A stretch of DNA of 64,000 bases, from positions 1 through 64,000 of the forward strand of contig JBIKUE010000012.1 in NCBI GenBank assembly GCA_044347755.1, written 5' to 3'. The notes under the pieces were generated by a model, which was not told where the DNA came from, did not search any database, and saw only the letters and a program-made list of their open reading frames with translations. Source of the DNA: M3007 sp044347755. GTDB taxonomy: Bacteria; Bacteroidota; Bacteroidia; Chitinophagales; Saprospiraceae. The position numbers and the translations under genes were made by a program. Below are positions 16,553-24,997 of this stretch, in pieces (position 1 is the first letter of the stretch; each line of letters begins with the position of its first letter).

Positions 16553-18982
16553 TCAACCTTTCTGTAATTTCGTTACCGCATGCCCTTCTTTTCCTACCAG
16601 TAAGAGCCAATAATTGCCGGCTGGCAAATCACTGATATTCAATTGTATTTCTGTGGTCGGATCAAAGTTCCATTCCCGAACAGTAATCCCCTCCGAGTTG
16701 ATCATTTGAATAGCGTTTACTGGAAGTTCAGATTGTACCATAACTGGTTGACCCATGGTAATGTTGGGTAATACCCGGATTTTTCCCAAAGGTTCCGGTT
16801 GTTTGATTGCTACACTGGAAACCCCCTTCCCTATAGTATATTCACCAGTTTTAAGCATGGTAGGCCGTAATTGGCCATATTTATCTGTATTACTTCCCAA
16901 ATTGAGTTTTGTATAACTTGGCCATTCCTGCCATGGATGACCGGCTCCAGGGCGATACAACAGCAAAACACTGTCTTCCGAAGTACTGGTAGCGGCAAAC
17001 AACTCCCGATCCAATTGATCAGCCTGCCCTTTGCCATCATATATCAAAACGGCCTGTGCATTAAATCCGGCAGGAAAGTTTTTCCCGTTGGTATGCAACG
17101 ACCAATATCTGTTGGTTAACACATAGCCATTTGGGTTTGCTCCTGCATTATCCGGGGCTGCAAAATGATGTTCTACCCGGAATAACACAGAATCTGCTCC
17201 CAGTGCATTCACGGTAAGGTTGAATTTGGCGTCGCCAAAATTATTACCACCATTGTTTTTGAGCATGCGTTCTCCCTCACTTCTGGCCTGAAGGATTTTC
17301 AATTGAGTGTTTGCCAGTACATTTAATGGAATAGGACCCCAGGCATTGAAATAGAATTCCAAAACGCTGTTTTCCCCGGAAACAAGCCCTGTCCGATACG
17401 CTCTTTGCCCGTTGGAAAGTAAAAAAGTGAATTCAAGCGGCACATTTTGATGTAAATGAGGCGCCCCACGTAATTTTTGCTTAATATGTACACGAACCAG
17501 CGTAGGGCCATCCACCGGGGATAAAAACACCTCCGTAGAGTCTATGGAGTAATCAGGATAGCCTCCGGAAAAAACCCAGTCGTTGAAAAAATCATGCAAA
17601 TCTTTTCCGGTGGCCACTTCCAGCTTATCACGCAACTCCGCACTGCTAAGGGAGGTAAATTGGGTGTTACCCATCACTGCCCTGCATCCTTCCCGGAAAA
17701 GAGAATCTCCTAAATAACCACGGAGATTATGTGCAACGGATGCACCCTTATTATAAACATGCGACCCGTAGGTTAAACTGTGTGGCAAACCGGAAACAGC
17801 TCTGTACCCTCCTTCACTTACATGCGCGTTCTGAAGCACAGTTAAGTGGTTGGCATTCACCGCTGTGCGATAGGCTTGGGCCCCGTAAGCTTTTTCGGTA
17901 AAGAGATGTTCCCCAAAACTCGCCCATCCTTCATTCAGCCACATATCCTCTGCAGTAGAACAGGTGGCCAGGTCGCCCCACCACATATGGGTTAACTCAT
18001 GCGCCCAAAGGGCTTCAAAGGCAGTCGTTCCATCAATGTAAGAACGTCCTATGGCAATGTTGGTGGCGTGTTCCATGGCCCCCGAATTAAAAGGCACCAG
18101 CGAATACCCGATTTTGTTCCATTGGTAAGGGCCAAACCAGTATTCATACACATCAAGCGCTTGCTGAAGTTTCTGAAAAGTGGCTTTTACCTTATTCGTA
18201 TCAGAGGCAACACAAGCTATTTCAACAGGCACTATGGTATTGCCTTCTCCTTGAAGATCACGTTTGAAGGAGATGTACGGACCTACTGCAAAACAGGCCA
18301 GGTAAGAAGGGATTGTCTGCGGTATACGCCAGGTTCTTTCGAGAACGCCATTTTCTTCTAATTCAAATATCAAGGCGCCATTGCTGTAACATTTACGACT
18401 TACCGGCGTTCGGGAACTCACCTGAAAAACAAACCTTTCCACAAAATTGTCGAAACAAGGAAACCATGCCCGCCCAAAAGAATGTGGATCGGCTGCAAAG
18501 CCAACCCCAAGGTTGAAGGTATAGCCTCCTGTATTATAATAACCTCCCCATCCACTGGCATCCGTTGGTGGAACTCCGCGGTAATACACGGTAAGGGAGA
18601 AAAGGTCACCGCTGTTAAGGGCATCGGGAAAGGTAACCGTCAAATTGGGCGAACTGTAGGTGAAATCAAGGGATTGCCCCGAGCCAGCTTTAACGGAATC
18701 CACGGTAAGGCCCTCCAAGTCGAGCAATATGGAAGTGATATTATCAACTTTACTTTGAATTTCCAGGGTGCTGAAGGCTTTAACCTGCGGCACATTCATC
18801 AAATCCAGGTTCACTGAAATCTCCAGGATGTCAATGGAGTCACTCCTGCCATCTTGCTGGTTCATGAACTTTTCCGGCAAAATCATGTGTTTTTTACCGC
18901 ACCATTCATGCGATTCCAGCATTTTTTGAGCAAAGGATAGGGTAGGGGCCAGGAAAAGCGTAAAGTAAAGTAGGGTGCGCAT
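16553..18982 (-). CDS. Secreted M1-family metallopeptidase with T9SS sorting domain
   Basis: An 809-aa protein with a signal peptide (MRTLLYFTLFLAPTLSFAQ). The N-terminal beta domain (about 45-215) is followed by the gluzincin core. Zinc ligands are His328 and His332 in HELTHMWWGD and Glu351 in LNEGWASF; catalytic Glu is 329. The exopeptidase motif reads GAMEH instead of GAMEN. The last 75 residues (from about 735, with GNYWLLLVGKEG) form a type A T9SS C-terminal sorting domain, so the enzyme is exported to the cell surface or medium, probably to trim peptides for nutrition. It is divergent from the serine hydrolase at 19088 and shares a 105-nt promoter region with it. Confidence 0.92.
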   Translation of the reverse strand: MRTLLYFTLFLAPTLSFAQKMLESHEWCGKKHMILPEKFMNQQDGRSDSIDILEISVNLDLMNVPQVKAFSTLEIQSKVDNITSILLDLEGLTVDSVKAGSGQSLDFTYSSPNLTVTFPDALNSGDLFSLTVYYRGVPPTDASGWGGYYNTGGYTFNLGVGFAADPHSFGRAWFPCFDNFVERFVFQVSSRTPVSRKCYSNGALIFELEENGVLERTWRIPQTIPSYLACFAVGPYISFKRDLQGEGNTIVPVEIACVASDTNKVKATFQKLQQALDVYEYWFGPYQWNKIGYSLVPFNSGAMEHATNIAIGRSYIDGTTAFEALWAHELTHMWWGDLATCSTAEDMWLNEGWASFGEHLFTEKAYGAQAYRTAVNANHLTVLQNAHVSEGGYRAVSGLPHSLTYGSHVYNKGASVAHNLRGYLGDSLFREGCRAVMGNTQFTSLSSAELRDKLEVATGKDLHDFFNDWVFSGGYPDYSIDSTEVFLSPVDGPTLVRVHIKQKLRGAPHLHQNVPLEFTFLLSNGQRAYRTGLVSGENSVLEFYFNAWGPIPLNVLANTQLKILQARSEGERMLKNNGGNNFGDAKFNLTVNALGADSVLFRVEHHFAAPDNAGANPNGYVLTNRYWSLHTNGKNFPAGFNAQAVLIYDGKGQADQLDRELFAATSTSEDSVLLLYRPGAGHPWQEWPSYTKLNLGSNTDKYGQLRPTMLKTGEYTIGKGVSSVAIKQPEPLGKIRVLPNITMGQPVMVQSELPVNAIQMINSEGITVREWNFDPTTEIQLNISDLPAGNYWLLLVGKEGHAVTKLQKG

Positions 18983-18998
18983 TGGTGGAATGTTTGGG

Positions 18999-19006
18999 CA
19001 AAAATA
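18999..19006 (-). promoter_or_regulatory. -7 promoter element for the M1 peptidase
   Basis: Read on the minus strand the sequence is TATTTTTG, fitting TAnnTTTG, and it lies 16 nt before the ATG at 18982. No TTG at the usual -33 distance is seen. Confidence 0.45.
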
Positions 19007-19039
19007 ATAGGCTGTACCTTAAACCTTTGAATGAAATTA

Positions 19040-19069
19040 TTGTCCAAGTACCACCATTCGATATTTTTC
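19040..19069 (+). promoter_or_regulatory. Promoter of the serine hydrolase (-33 TTG, N19, TATTTTTC)
   Basis: TTG at 19040-19042 is separated by 19 nt from TATTTTTC at 19062-19069, a one-base departure from TAnnTTTG. The expected start of transcription (about 19075) lies before the ATG at 19088 and after the alternative ATG at 19031. This supports 19088 as the true start. Confidence 0.55.
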
Positions 19070-19087
19070 ACTCGCAATCTGATAGCA

Positions 19088-20392
19088 ATGTCAAACCGTC
19101 TTTTTTGGGTAGCCATTTTAGCGCTCTGTATGAAAACCCTGAGCGCCCAAAATTTGTATTTTCCTCCTAAAGCCGGCACAGTCTGGCAAACATTGGCTCC
19201 TGCCGACCTTGGCTTTTGTCAGGAAAGAATAGATAGTCTGTATCATTTCCTGGAAGAAAAAAATACCAAATCATTTATCCTGCTCAAGGACGGAAAAATA
19301 GTGCTGGAAAAATATTTCGGCACCTTTGTTCAGGACTCCATTTGGTATTGGGCTTCAGCAGGGAAATCGCTTTCCGCATTCCTGGTCGGACAAGCTCAGG
19401 ACGAAGGTCTGTTGAATATCCAGGATAAAACCAGTCAATACCTGGGAATTGGTTGGACCACTGCTCCCCCTGATAAGGAGGACCTCATTACCATTCGCCA
19501 CCAGATTGCCATGTCGAGTGGATTAAATGATTCAGGGTCAGACGATAATTGCACGCAACCCTCTTGTTTAACCTATTTGGCAGATGCCGGCTCCCGCTGG
19601 TCCTACCACAATGCCCCATACCACCTGGTACACAACGTTTTAGAAGAAGCAAGCGGGTTAACCCTGAATAATTTTACCAAGACCCGCATTTTGGATCCTA
19701 CCGGAATGAAGGGGCTCTGGGTCAACCATATCATGTACAGTAAGGCACGTGACATGGCCCGGTTTGGATTACTCATGCTGGCAAATGGCATCTGGAATGG
19801 AGATACGCTGTTGCATAACCAGCAGTACTTGTATGACATGACGCATCCTTCTCAACCCCTCAACAAGAGTTATGGATACCTGTGGTGGCTGAACGGACAG
19901 GAAAGTTTTATGCTTCCTGATCTGCAATTTGTTTTCCCATTTAAGCTATTGTCAAACGCGCCGGATGATCTATACGCAGCCCTTGGAAAAAATGACCAAA
20001 AAATCCACGTGGTTCCATCCAAAGGCTGGGTGATAGTACGACAGGGAAATGATGCCGGCTATGTTGGCCCAGGAGGTGGTTCGGTTCCAATTCAATTCGA
20101 TAACGATATGTGGAAATATCTCAATGAACTGGACTGCGGATCAGTGTCGGTTAATAGCCCTGAAAACGATGATAAGTTGATATTGATCTGGCCTAATCCA
20201 ACCTCGGATGCATGGCAAGTTCAAAGTGCTGAAATTCCTGATAGGCTGGAGTTGTTTGATACTGCTGGGAAAAAAGTACTGGTATTGCATCAAACCCAAA
20301 CCATTCCAGCCCGGGATTTACCTCAAGGTCATTATTGGTTAAAATGTCAAATTGGAGAGAAAATTACAGTAAAACTGCTCTCTAAAGGTTGA
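19088..20392 (+). CDS. Beta-lactamase-like serine hydrolase with T9SS sorting domain
   Basis: A 434-aa secreted protein of the serine beta-lactamase/class C fold, often esterases, peptidases or transpeptidase-like enzymes rather than antibiotic-resistance enzymes. The signal peptide is MSNRLFWVAILALCMKTLSA. The nucleophile motif is Ser90-Ala-Gly-Lys93 (WASAGKSLSAFLVG) and the second motif is Tyr-His-Asn (WSYHNAPYHLV). The C-terminal 70 residues (from WPNPTSDAWQV to VKLLSKG) form a type A T9SS sorting domain. The start at 19088 is chosen from the signal peptide and promoter position. It ends 2 nt before the convergent glycosyltransferase gene, leaving no room for a separate terminator. Confidence 0.88.
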   Translation: MSNRLFWVAILALCMKTLSAQNLYFPPKAGTVWQTLAPADLGFCQERIDSLYHFLEEKNTKSFILLKDGKIVLEKYFGTFVQDSIWYWASAGKSLSAFLVGQAQDEGLLNIQDKTSQYLGIGWTTAPPDKEDLITIRHQIAMSSGLNDSGSDDNCTQPSCLTYLADAGSRWSYHNAPYHLVHNVLEEASGLTLNNFTKTRILDPTGMKGLWVNHIMYSKARDMARFGLLMLANGIWNGDTLLHNQQYLYDMTHPSQPLNKSYGYLWWLNGQESFMLPDLQFVFPFKLLSNAPDDLYAALGKNDQKIHVVPSKGWVIVRQGNDAGYVGPGGGSVPIQFDNDMWKYLNELDCGSVSVNSPENDDKLILIWPNPTSDAWQVQSAEIPDRLELFDTAGKKVLVLHQTQTIPARDLPQGHYWLKCQIGEKITVKLLSKG

Positions 20393-20394
20393 TT

Positions 20395-21447
20395 TTATAC
20401 CGGGAATAGCACATTCACGTACAGATTGGCCACCTCCATCATGGTGGGCAGTTGTGCCGTTTGGGGGGGATGTTTTAAAGCCTCTTCTAACCCGCTAGCT
20501 AATGTTGCGGGAGTATTCCCCAGATAATTAGTTAATCTACCTGCTATACCAACCGGGGTGCTGACTATTTTCAGCCCTTCAACAAGGCCCTCTGTCAGGA
20601 CGAATCCGTAGGATTCATAATCAGCGGTGTGTAAGAGTATCCGGGCTTGTTGCATCCGGGCAATCACCTCAGCACGTGGTAGACTATCTGTAAAAGTGAT
20701 GGAACCCGATAAACCCAATTTCCGGCTACGTTGTTCAAGGCGGGCTTTTTCTGGGCCTTCGCCAATCAGCATGGCTTTGAATTCAGGATGCGCCGGCAAA
20801 AACAAGGCCAGGGTCTCCAGCCATTTGTCCCAGTTTTTTACAGGGATAAGGTTTCCAACGCCTAAGATCAGATTTTGCCTGCTATCTACTGTTGTATGAA
20901 AAGGCAGAGACCTAGGCAATCCCCATGGAATAATATGGCCGGCACTATGCCCCGTGTTTTTTTTAAGCCAATCATTTTGAAACTCGGAAACGGCAATCAG
21001 GTGCTTAACCCGGTGGTTGGAAAGCCTGGATAGATGTAGTCGGTTGGAGCCTAAAACATCCTGGCCCATGAGGATGGTATAGTGGCTAAATCCCGTTTTT
21101 TGGGCTAATTGATTCCCTACAAAAGACGCCCAGCCAAGCCAGCAACTTAGGATAACGGGTTGGCTTTCAGCAGGCAACTTTTTGACCCCTTGCAAACCAA
21201 AAAGATACGCTTTCAAAAGGGTCAATATCTTCCTTACTTTTTGGTTTTTTCCGTTACATGGCCAAACGTGGGCATCATTCCAGTGGTATGGAACATGCGT
21301 AAATGGATACTCCAACGTGATTATATCCACCTGTATGCCTATTTCCAGCCACTCCTTTACCAGTAGTTGTAAAGGTGGATTGCAGCGGTCGTCTGTTTCA
21401 GAAGCAGGAAAACCGGGGGTCAACAATAATATGCGCTTTTCGGCCAT
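20395..21447 (-). CDS. Glycosyltransferase, GT4-like
   Basis: A 350-aa GT-B fold glycosyltransferase. The N-terminal half begins RILLLTPGFPASETDDRCNPP. The C-terminal donor-binding half has LILGVGNLIPVKNWDKWLETL, AMLIGEGPEKARLEQRS, and the signature ILLHTADYESYGFVLTEGLVEGLKIVSTPVG with the E-x7-E nucleotide-sugar motif. It probably adds a sugar to a surface glycan or lipid at the inner face of the membrane. I chose the ATG at 21447; the frame extends to 21468 but only by a non-ATG start. There are no other glycan genes nearby, so the acceptor is unknown. It is convergent with the serine hydrolase. Confidence 0.85.
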   Translation of the reverse strand: MAEKRILLLTPGFPASETDDRCNPPLQLLVKEWLEIGIQVDIITLEYPFTHVPYHWNDAHVWPCNGKNQKVRKILTLLKAYLFGLQGVKKLPAESQPVILSCWLGWASFVGNQLAQKTGFSHYTILMGQDVLGSNRLHLSRLSNHRVKHLIAVSEFQNDWLKKNTGHSAGHIIPWGLPRSLPFHTTVDSRQNLILGVGNLIPVKNWDKWLETLALFLPAHPEFKAMLIGEGPEKARLEQRSRKLGLSGSITFTDSLPRAEVIARMQQARILLHTADYESYGFVLTEGLVEGLKIVSTPVGIAGRLTNYLGNTPATLASGLEEALKHPPQTAQLPTMMEVANLYVNVLFPV

Positions 21448-21466
21448 ATTTGACGCTTGTTGAAGC

Positions 21467-21498
21467 AAAAAGGGCGTGCAGTGATATCTGCACGCCCC
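21467..21498 (-). terminator. Rho-independent terminator of the GH13 gene
   Basis: On the minus strand GGGCGTGCAG (21488-21497) and CTGCACGCCC (21472-21481) form a perfect 10-bp stem with a 6-nt loop, followed by TTTTT (21467-21471). It lies 82 nt after the GH13 stop. The intervening 3' region also holds a smaller interrupted palindrome near 21511-21530. Confidence 0.8.
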
Positions 21499-21578
21499 GT
21501 ATATGAGGACATCCCGCCTTGGCAGGATGGAACGACGGCGGCCCCGCTCAAGGCAAGGGTTCCACCGCTCTTTTATAG

Positions 21579-24428
21579 CTAAATTTTAACCACTCTGTTA
21601 ATCAGTCGACCTCCCATATCATCATACACCACGAGGAAATAAATACCTGGTTTCCAGTCGGCAGTATGGATCTGCATACTTTGAGCCCCGGATGAGAGCT
21701 GATTAATTTGCTCAGTCCAAACCCGTCTTCCTGAAGCATCCGTTACTTCCATGCGAAGATCGGTTTTTTCTTTCAGTTCAAACAGAATATTCATTGATTC
21801 TGTTACCGGATTTGGCTGGACCTCCACGAATGCCAAAAAGCCTGCAGCTTCTTTCGCTCCTGAAACAACTACGCCTTCAGGAAGTGGTACATATTTATCT
21901 AGATAAAGGCGGTATTCGCCTGGCTTTAGCGAAAATGAAGTTGGAACCCCGGAAGTTACCAGCAAGGTGTCGCCGGTGTAATATTCATACCACTCGCCAA
22001 TGTGCTGAAAGGCGGGATTGGTAACCGTAGTACCCTGGACGCCAACATTCGCAAAAACTGCAACATTCAGGTCTGGATGATTCAAAAAAATGCTCCGAAC
22101 CTGGCCCGTCGTGATATTTAATTGGAAATCAGTGGTTTCAAATACTTCATGGTTTTTTCGCAGCGTAAGCAAAGATGACGTGATTCCATGTAGTTTTCTG
22201 CGATATGGATCGCTGAAGTAATCCCATCGGATCGGCTTGGGAGAGGTGCGGCAATCCGGATTGATCGTACCGTTTTCACAGTAATTGATGGGGAAATCAT
22301 ACGCCAGTTCACCAAACTGCCACAACATTTTGGGGCCTGGAACAGTGTAAAGCAGGTTTTTCAACATGGCAATCCGTTGCGAATAGACGGGCACTGTACG
22401 GATGTTATGGGTGGGAACCTGATTTCCATAAGTTTTACATTCAAAGGCAATCCGCTCCTCATCATGACTTTCCATATAACCGATTAAGTGGGGCTGAGTC
22501 CAGCCTCTGGAAACATAAGAAATACCACTCAGGTCAGAGGTTGTAGAATAACCTAATGCACTGTTTTTGTAGGCTTCGTACATTTTTCCCCAAATCATCA
22601 TTCCGTAATCAGACAACTCTTTTTCCTCATCATTGTCGGCAAAGTGCTCCAGGATCACATAGCTGCCAGGGTCAACAGACCATTGGTAATCGGCATAATC
22701 TTTCCAGATGGCCACCCGTGAAGGGTCATACTGCCCCCAGGCTCCTGTATTACCGAGGGTATTCTTTTGGGTAAAACCTTTGGATAAGTCAAAACGGAAA
22801 CCATCTATCCTGAACTCCTCCAGCCAATATTCCAGACAATACTTTACATACTTTTTGGTAGCCTGTGACTCATGATTAAAGTCATTAAATACATTGAAAT
22901 CATGCTTGGCAATAGGATTCAGCCATGGGTTGTCGGCAGCAGGGCGATTGTTGGCGGCATCCCAATATAATTGCGCCAGCGGACTTGCGCCTGTAGCCTG
23001 ATTGAATACCACATCCAGGATTACAGCTATATTACGCTTATGGCATTCATCCACAAAGGTTTTCAGGGCCTCAGGCGTCCCATAATATTTATCCAATGAT
23101 TTATGATAGGCTGGATTGTAGCCCCAACTGATATTCCCGTCAAATTCATTAATGGGCATTAATTCAATAGCGGTTACACCCAGCTTTTCCAGATAGTCTA
23201 AAGTATCCAACAGGGTGGGGTAGTCATGACGGGCAATGAAGTCGCGCATCAGCAATTCATACACCACCAGATCGGTCTTTTTCGGTCTTTCATAGCTGTC
23301 AGCAGTCCAAATAAAAGGCTGTTGATTGGTTTGCAGCACACTAACAATGCCAGAAGTTTTGCCCGTAGGATAGGAGGGTAGATTAGGGTAGGTAAAAGCA
23401 GGAATAAACGGATCATTCCATGGATCGAGCACGATGGTGCTGAGTGGATCCGCAATGCGCAAAACGCCATCCACAAGGTATTGAAAACGAACAGGTTGGC
23501 CAGCGGGTAATCCGCTTAGTTCGATCCACCAAAGTGCCCCATCCACGTTTCTTTTCATCAGATGTGAAGGAACAGGCTGCCAATTATTGAAATCACCGAT
23601 CACATACACGGATTGTTTGTTGGGGGCATACACAGAAAGCCGGACTTTGTCAGCAGCCAGATATTGAACGCCCCATTCCGTACCGGCAGGTGGGTTTTCT
23701 GTAACGACATTTCCCGGAACGATATAAGTGAAGGAGGCGGTATCGGAAGCTGATGGGGTTGAGGCTACGAAATCTATTTTATGTACTCCAGCTGTATTTA
23801 CATTAATCGAATGTTGAAGCAGCTCGGCGTTGGTTACAGAAGCTATCTGAACACCATTGTCCAGTAATTTTAGGTTGGCAGGTGCTGATGCTGCCGCTTT
23901 TACAGGGATTAACTGGCCTATGTTGGCAGCAAACAAAGAGGTTGACGGTTGCAGCAAAACCGTTTGCAATGGTGTGTTTTGCGGATAAACCTCATAGTAG
24001 ATATCGCTGCCATCTGCGGCCCGACCCACCACAGAGCCATTGGCATTACGGAAAACGAATGCCAACTTAAGTACTGTTTCATTGGCAGGGACATTAAAAA
24101 AGGTAGGTATATTAATGGTTTTGCTCCATAAATTAGTGCCAGCACTGGTCATCTGCGCAGCTGCATTATTCACAGCCCAGGTAGTTTGAACGTATTTCCA
24201 ATCTGTAGGGCTTGTACTCAGATTCGTTATTACCCCAAAATGGCCGTATACCGGGCCAACTCCTGCCAGAGCGCCATTCCCTTGGGTGGCATCAAAGGTG
24301 ATCGTTACCTGATCATCTGCATTGGGGAAAACAGGAATGCAACTCACCTGTGCCTGAACAAAACAGGCATTGAATATCATGATAGCTGAGGCTACATAAC
24401 GGGCTAAAGAGGTAAAGGACTGTATCAT
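21579..24428 (-). CDS. Secreted GH13 alpha-amylase-family enzyme with T9SS domain
   Basis: A 949-aa multidomain enzyme with a signal peptide (about residues 1-27, ending CFVQAQ). It has an N-terminal beta region, an Ig-like segment (about 165-240), and a CBM48-like domain (about 245-340, YVIGDFNNWQP). The GH13 barrel follows, with LMPINEFDGNISWGYNPAY, Asp547 as nucleophile in DGFRFDLSKGF, Glu594 as acid/base in YVILEHFAD, and Asp656 in MESHDEERIAF. The C-terminal about 80 residues form a type A T9SS sorting domain. It should cleave or transfer alpha-1,4/1,6-glucans at the cell surface; pullulanase, amylase and branching-type activities cannot be separated by eye. No SusC/SusD pair lies nearby. 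Confidence 0.9.
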   Translation of the reverse strand: MIQSFTSLARYVASAIMIFNACFVQAQVSCIPVFPNADDQVTITFDATQGNGALAGVGPVYGHFGVITNLSTSPTDWKYVQTTWAVNNAAAQMTSAGTNLWSKTINIPTFFNVPANETVLKLAFVFRNANGSVVGRAADGSDIYYEVYPQNTPLQTVLLQPSTSLFAANIGQLIPVKAAASAPANLKLLDNGVQIASVTNAELLQHSINVNTAGVHKIDFVASTPSASDTASFTYIVPGNVVTENPPAGTEWGVQYLAADKVRLSVYAPNKQSVYVIGDFNNWQPVPSHLMKRNVDGALWWIELSGLPAGQPVRFQYLVDGVLRIADPLSTIVLDPWNDPFIPAFTYPNLPSYPTGKTSGIVSVLQTNQQPFIWTADSYERPKKTDLVVYELLMRDFIARHDYPTLLDTLDYLEKLGVTAIELMPINEFDGNISWGYNPAYHKSLDKYYGTPEALKTFVDECHKRNIAVILDVVFNQATGASPLAQLYWDAANNRPAADNPWLNPIAKHDFNVFNDFNHESQATKKYVKYCLEYWLEEFRIDGFRFDLSKGFTQKNTLGNTGAWGQYDPSRVAIWKDYADYQWSVDPGSYVILEHFADNDEEKELSDYGMMIWGKMYEAYKNSALGYSTTSDLSGISYVSRGWTQPHLIGYMESHDEERIAFECKTYGNQVPTHNIRTVPVYSQRIAMLKNLLYTVPGPKMLWQFGELAYDFPINYCENGTINPDCRTSPKPIRWDYFSDPYRRKLHGITSSLLTLRKNHEVFETTDFQLNITTGQVRSIFLNHPDLNVAVFANVGVQGTTVTNPAFQHIGEWYEYYTGDTLLVTSGVPTSFSLKPGEYRLYLDKYVPLPEGVVVSGAKEAAGFLAFVEVQPNPVTESMNILFELKEKTDLRMEVTDASGRRVWTEQINQLSSGAQSMQIHTADWKPGIYFLVVYDDMGGRLINRVVKI

Positions 24429-24510
24429 AATTGGATTGGTGGATGGCTCTTAAATGAAAATCCTATTCCGACTGTCATAGCAGGCGAAATAGGATAGGGC
24501 GTCTTCAGGA

Positions 24511-24518
24511 CAAAAGTA
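24511..24518 (-). promoter_or_regulatory. -7 promoter element (TACTTTTG) for the GH13 gene
   Basis: Read on the minus strand this is TACTTTTG, matching TAnnTTTG, about 80 nt before the GH13 start codon. No good -33 TTG is seen at the usual distance. Confidence 0.45.
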
Positions 24519-24558
24519 CGAGGTATATCCTTTACTAAGGTTCGCTCAGGTTGAATAT

Positions 24559-24885
24559 TTAACTTCCAACTGGGGCCAACTGAAGTTTTAAACCGTCAAC
24601 AGCTTCACGAAGTTTTATCTGGCATCCCAGCCTGCTATTCCCCTTTACAAAAAACGCGGCATCTAACATGGCCAGTTCATCATCTGTTGGCTCACTGAGT
24701 TCATGGTCACTAAGTACATACACATGGCAACTTGCACAAAGCGCCATTCCTCCACACGTCCCCTCCACCGGCAACTCGTAGGACTTGCACAACTCCATAA
24801 TATTCAAATTCATATCGGTAGGACCATCCAGCAGATGCTCATTGCCCTCACGGTCAAGTACAGTAACCTGAATCATATTTTCCAT
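24559..24885 (-). CDS. Adrenodoxin-type 2Fe-2S ferredoxin
   Basis: A 108-aa electron carrier. The cluster ligands are Cys44, Cys50, Cys53 and Cys88 (EGTCGGMALCASCHVYV and RLGCQI), in the C-x5-C-x2-C-x34-C spacing of the vertebrate/adrenodoxin type. The acidic helix EPTDDELAMLDAAF follows the first cluster loop. I chose the ATG at 24885; an internal ATG at 24876 is also possible. A -7 element ends 4 nt before 24885. It lies divergent to recF with no other partner genes; the redox partner is unknown. Confidence 0.92.
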   Translation of the reverse strand: MENMIQVTVLDREGNEHLLDGPTDMNLNIMELCKSYELPVEGTCGGMALCASCHVYVLSDHELSEPTDDELAMLDAAFFVKGNSRLGCQIKLREAVDGLKLQLAPVGS

Positions 24886-24889
24886 GCCG

Positions 24890-24897
24890 CAAAAATA
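24890..24897 (-). promoter_or_regulatory. -7 element abutting the ferredoxin start codon
   Basis: TATTTTTG on the minus strand ends 4 nt before the ATG at 24885. The expected transcription start is at or near the A of ATG, so the mRNA may be leaderless. Confidence 0.5.
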
Positions 24898-24938
24898 GGA
24901 AAAATGATGGAAGGATGGATTCAATCAGGCTGTTTATT

Positions 24939-24980
24939 GCCGTCCACCGTCTACCTACTACTGCCTACCGTCCATCTTTT
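24939..24980 (+). repeat. Degenerate pyrimidine-rich short repeat
   Basis: The stretch contains CCGTC four times or nearly so (CCGTCC, CCGTCTACC, CCTACC, CCGTCC), with short CTAC linkers. It fills the gap between the divergent ferredoxin and recF genes. Copy number is too low to define a unit firmly. Confidence 0.4.
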
Positions 24981-24985
24981 CTTTC

Positions 24986-24993
24986 TATCTTTG
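24986..24993 (+). promoter_or_regulatory. -7 element abutting the recF GTG start
   Basis: TATCTTTG is a full match to TAnnTTTG, and its last base is 4 nt before the GTG at 24998. This predicts a leaderless recF mRNA that begins at its start codon. The -33 element is weak or absent. Confidence 0.55.
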
Positions 24994-24997
24994 CACC

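Noticed and set aside
19088..20392. Antibiotic-resistance beta-lactamase
   Set aside because: It has the fold and Ser-x-x-Lys motif but a T9SS sorting domain and no close class A or C pattern; esterase or peptidase-type activity is as likely.
13894..24428. Polysaccharide utilisation locus
   Set aside because: GH29 and GH13 enzymes are present but no SusC/SusD pair or PUL regulator lies near; the TonB receptor at 57602 is paired with DUF4249.
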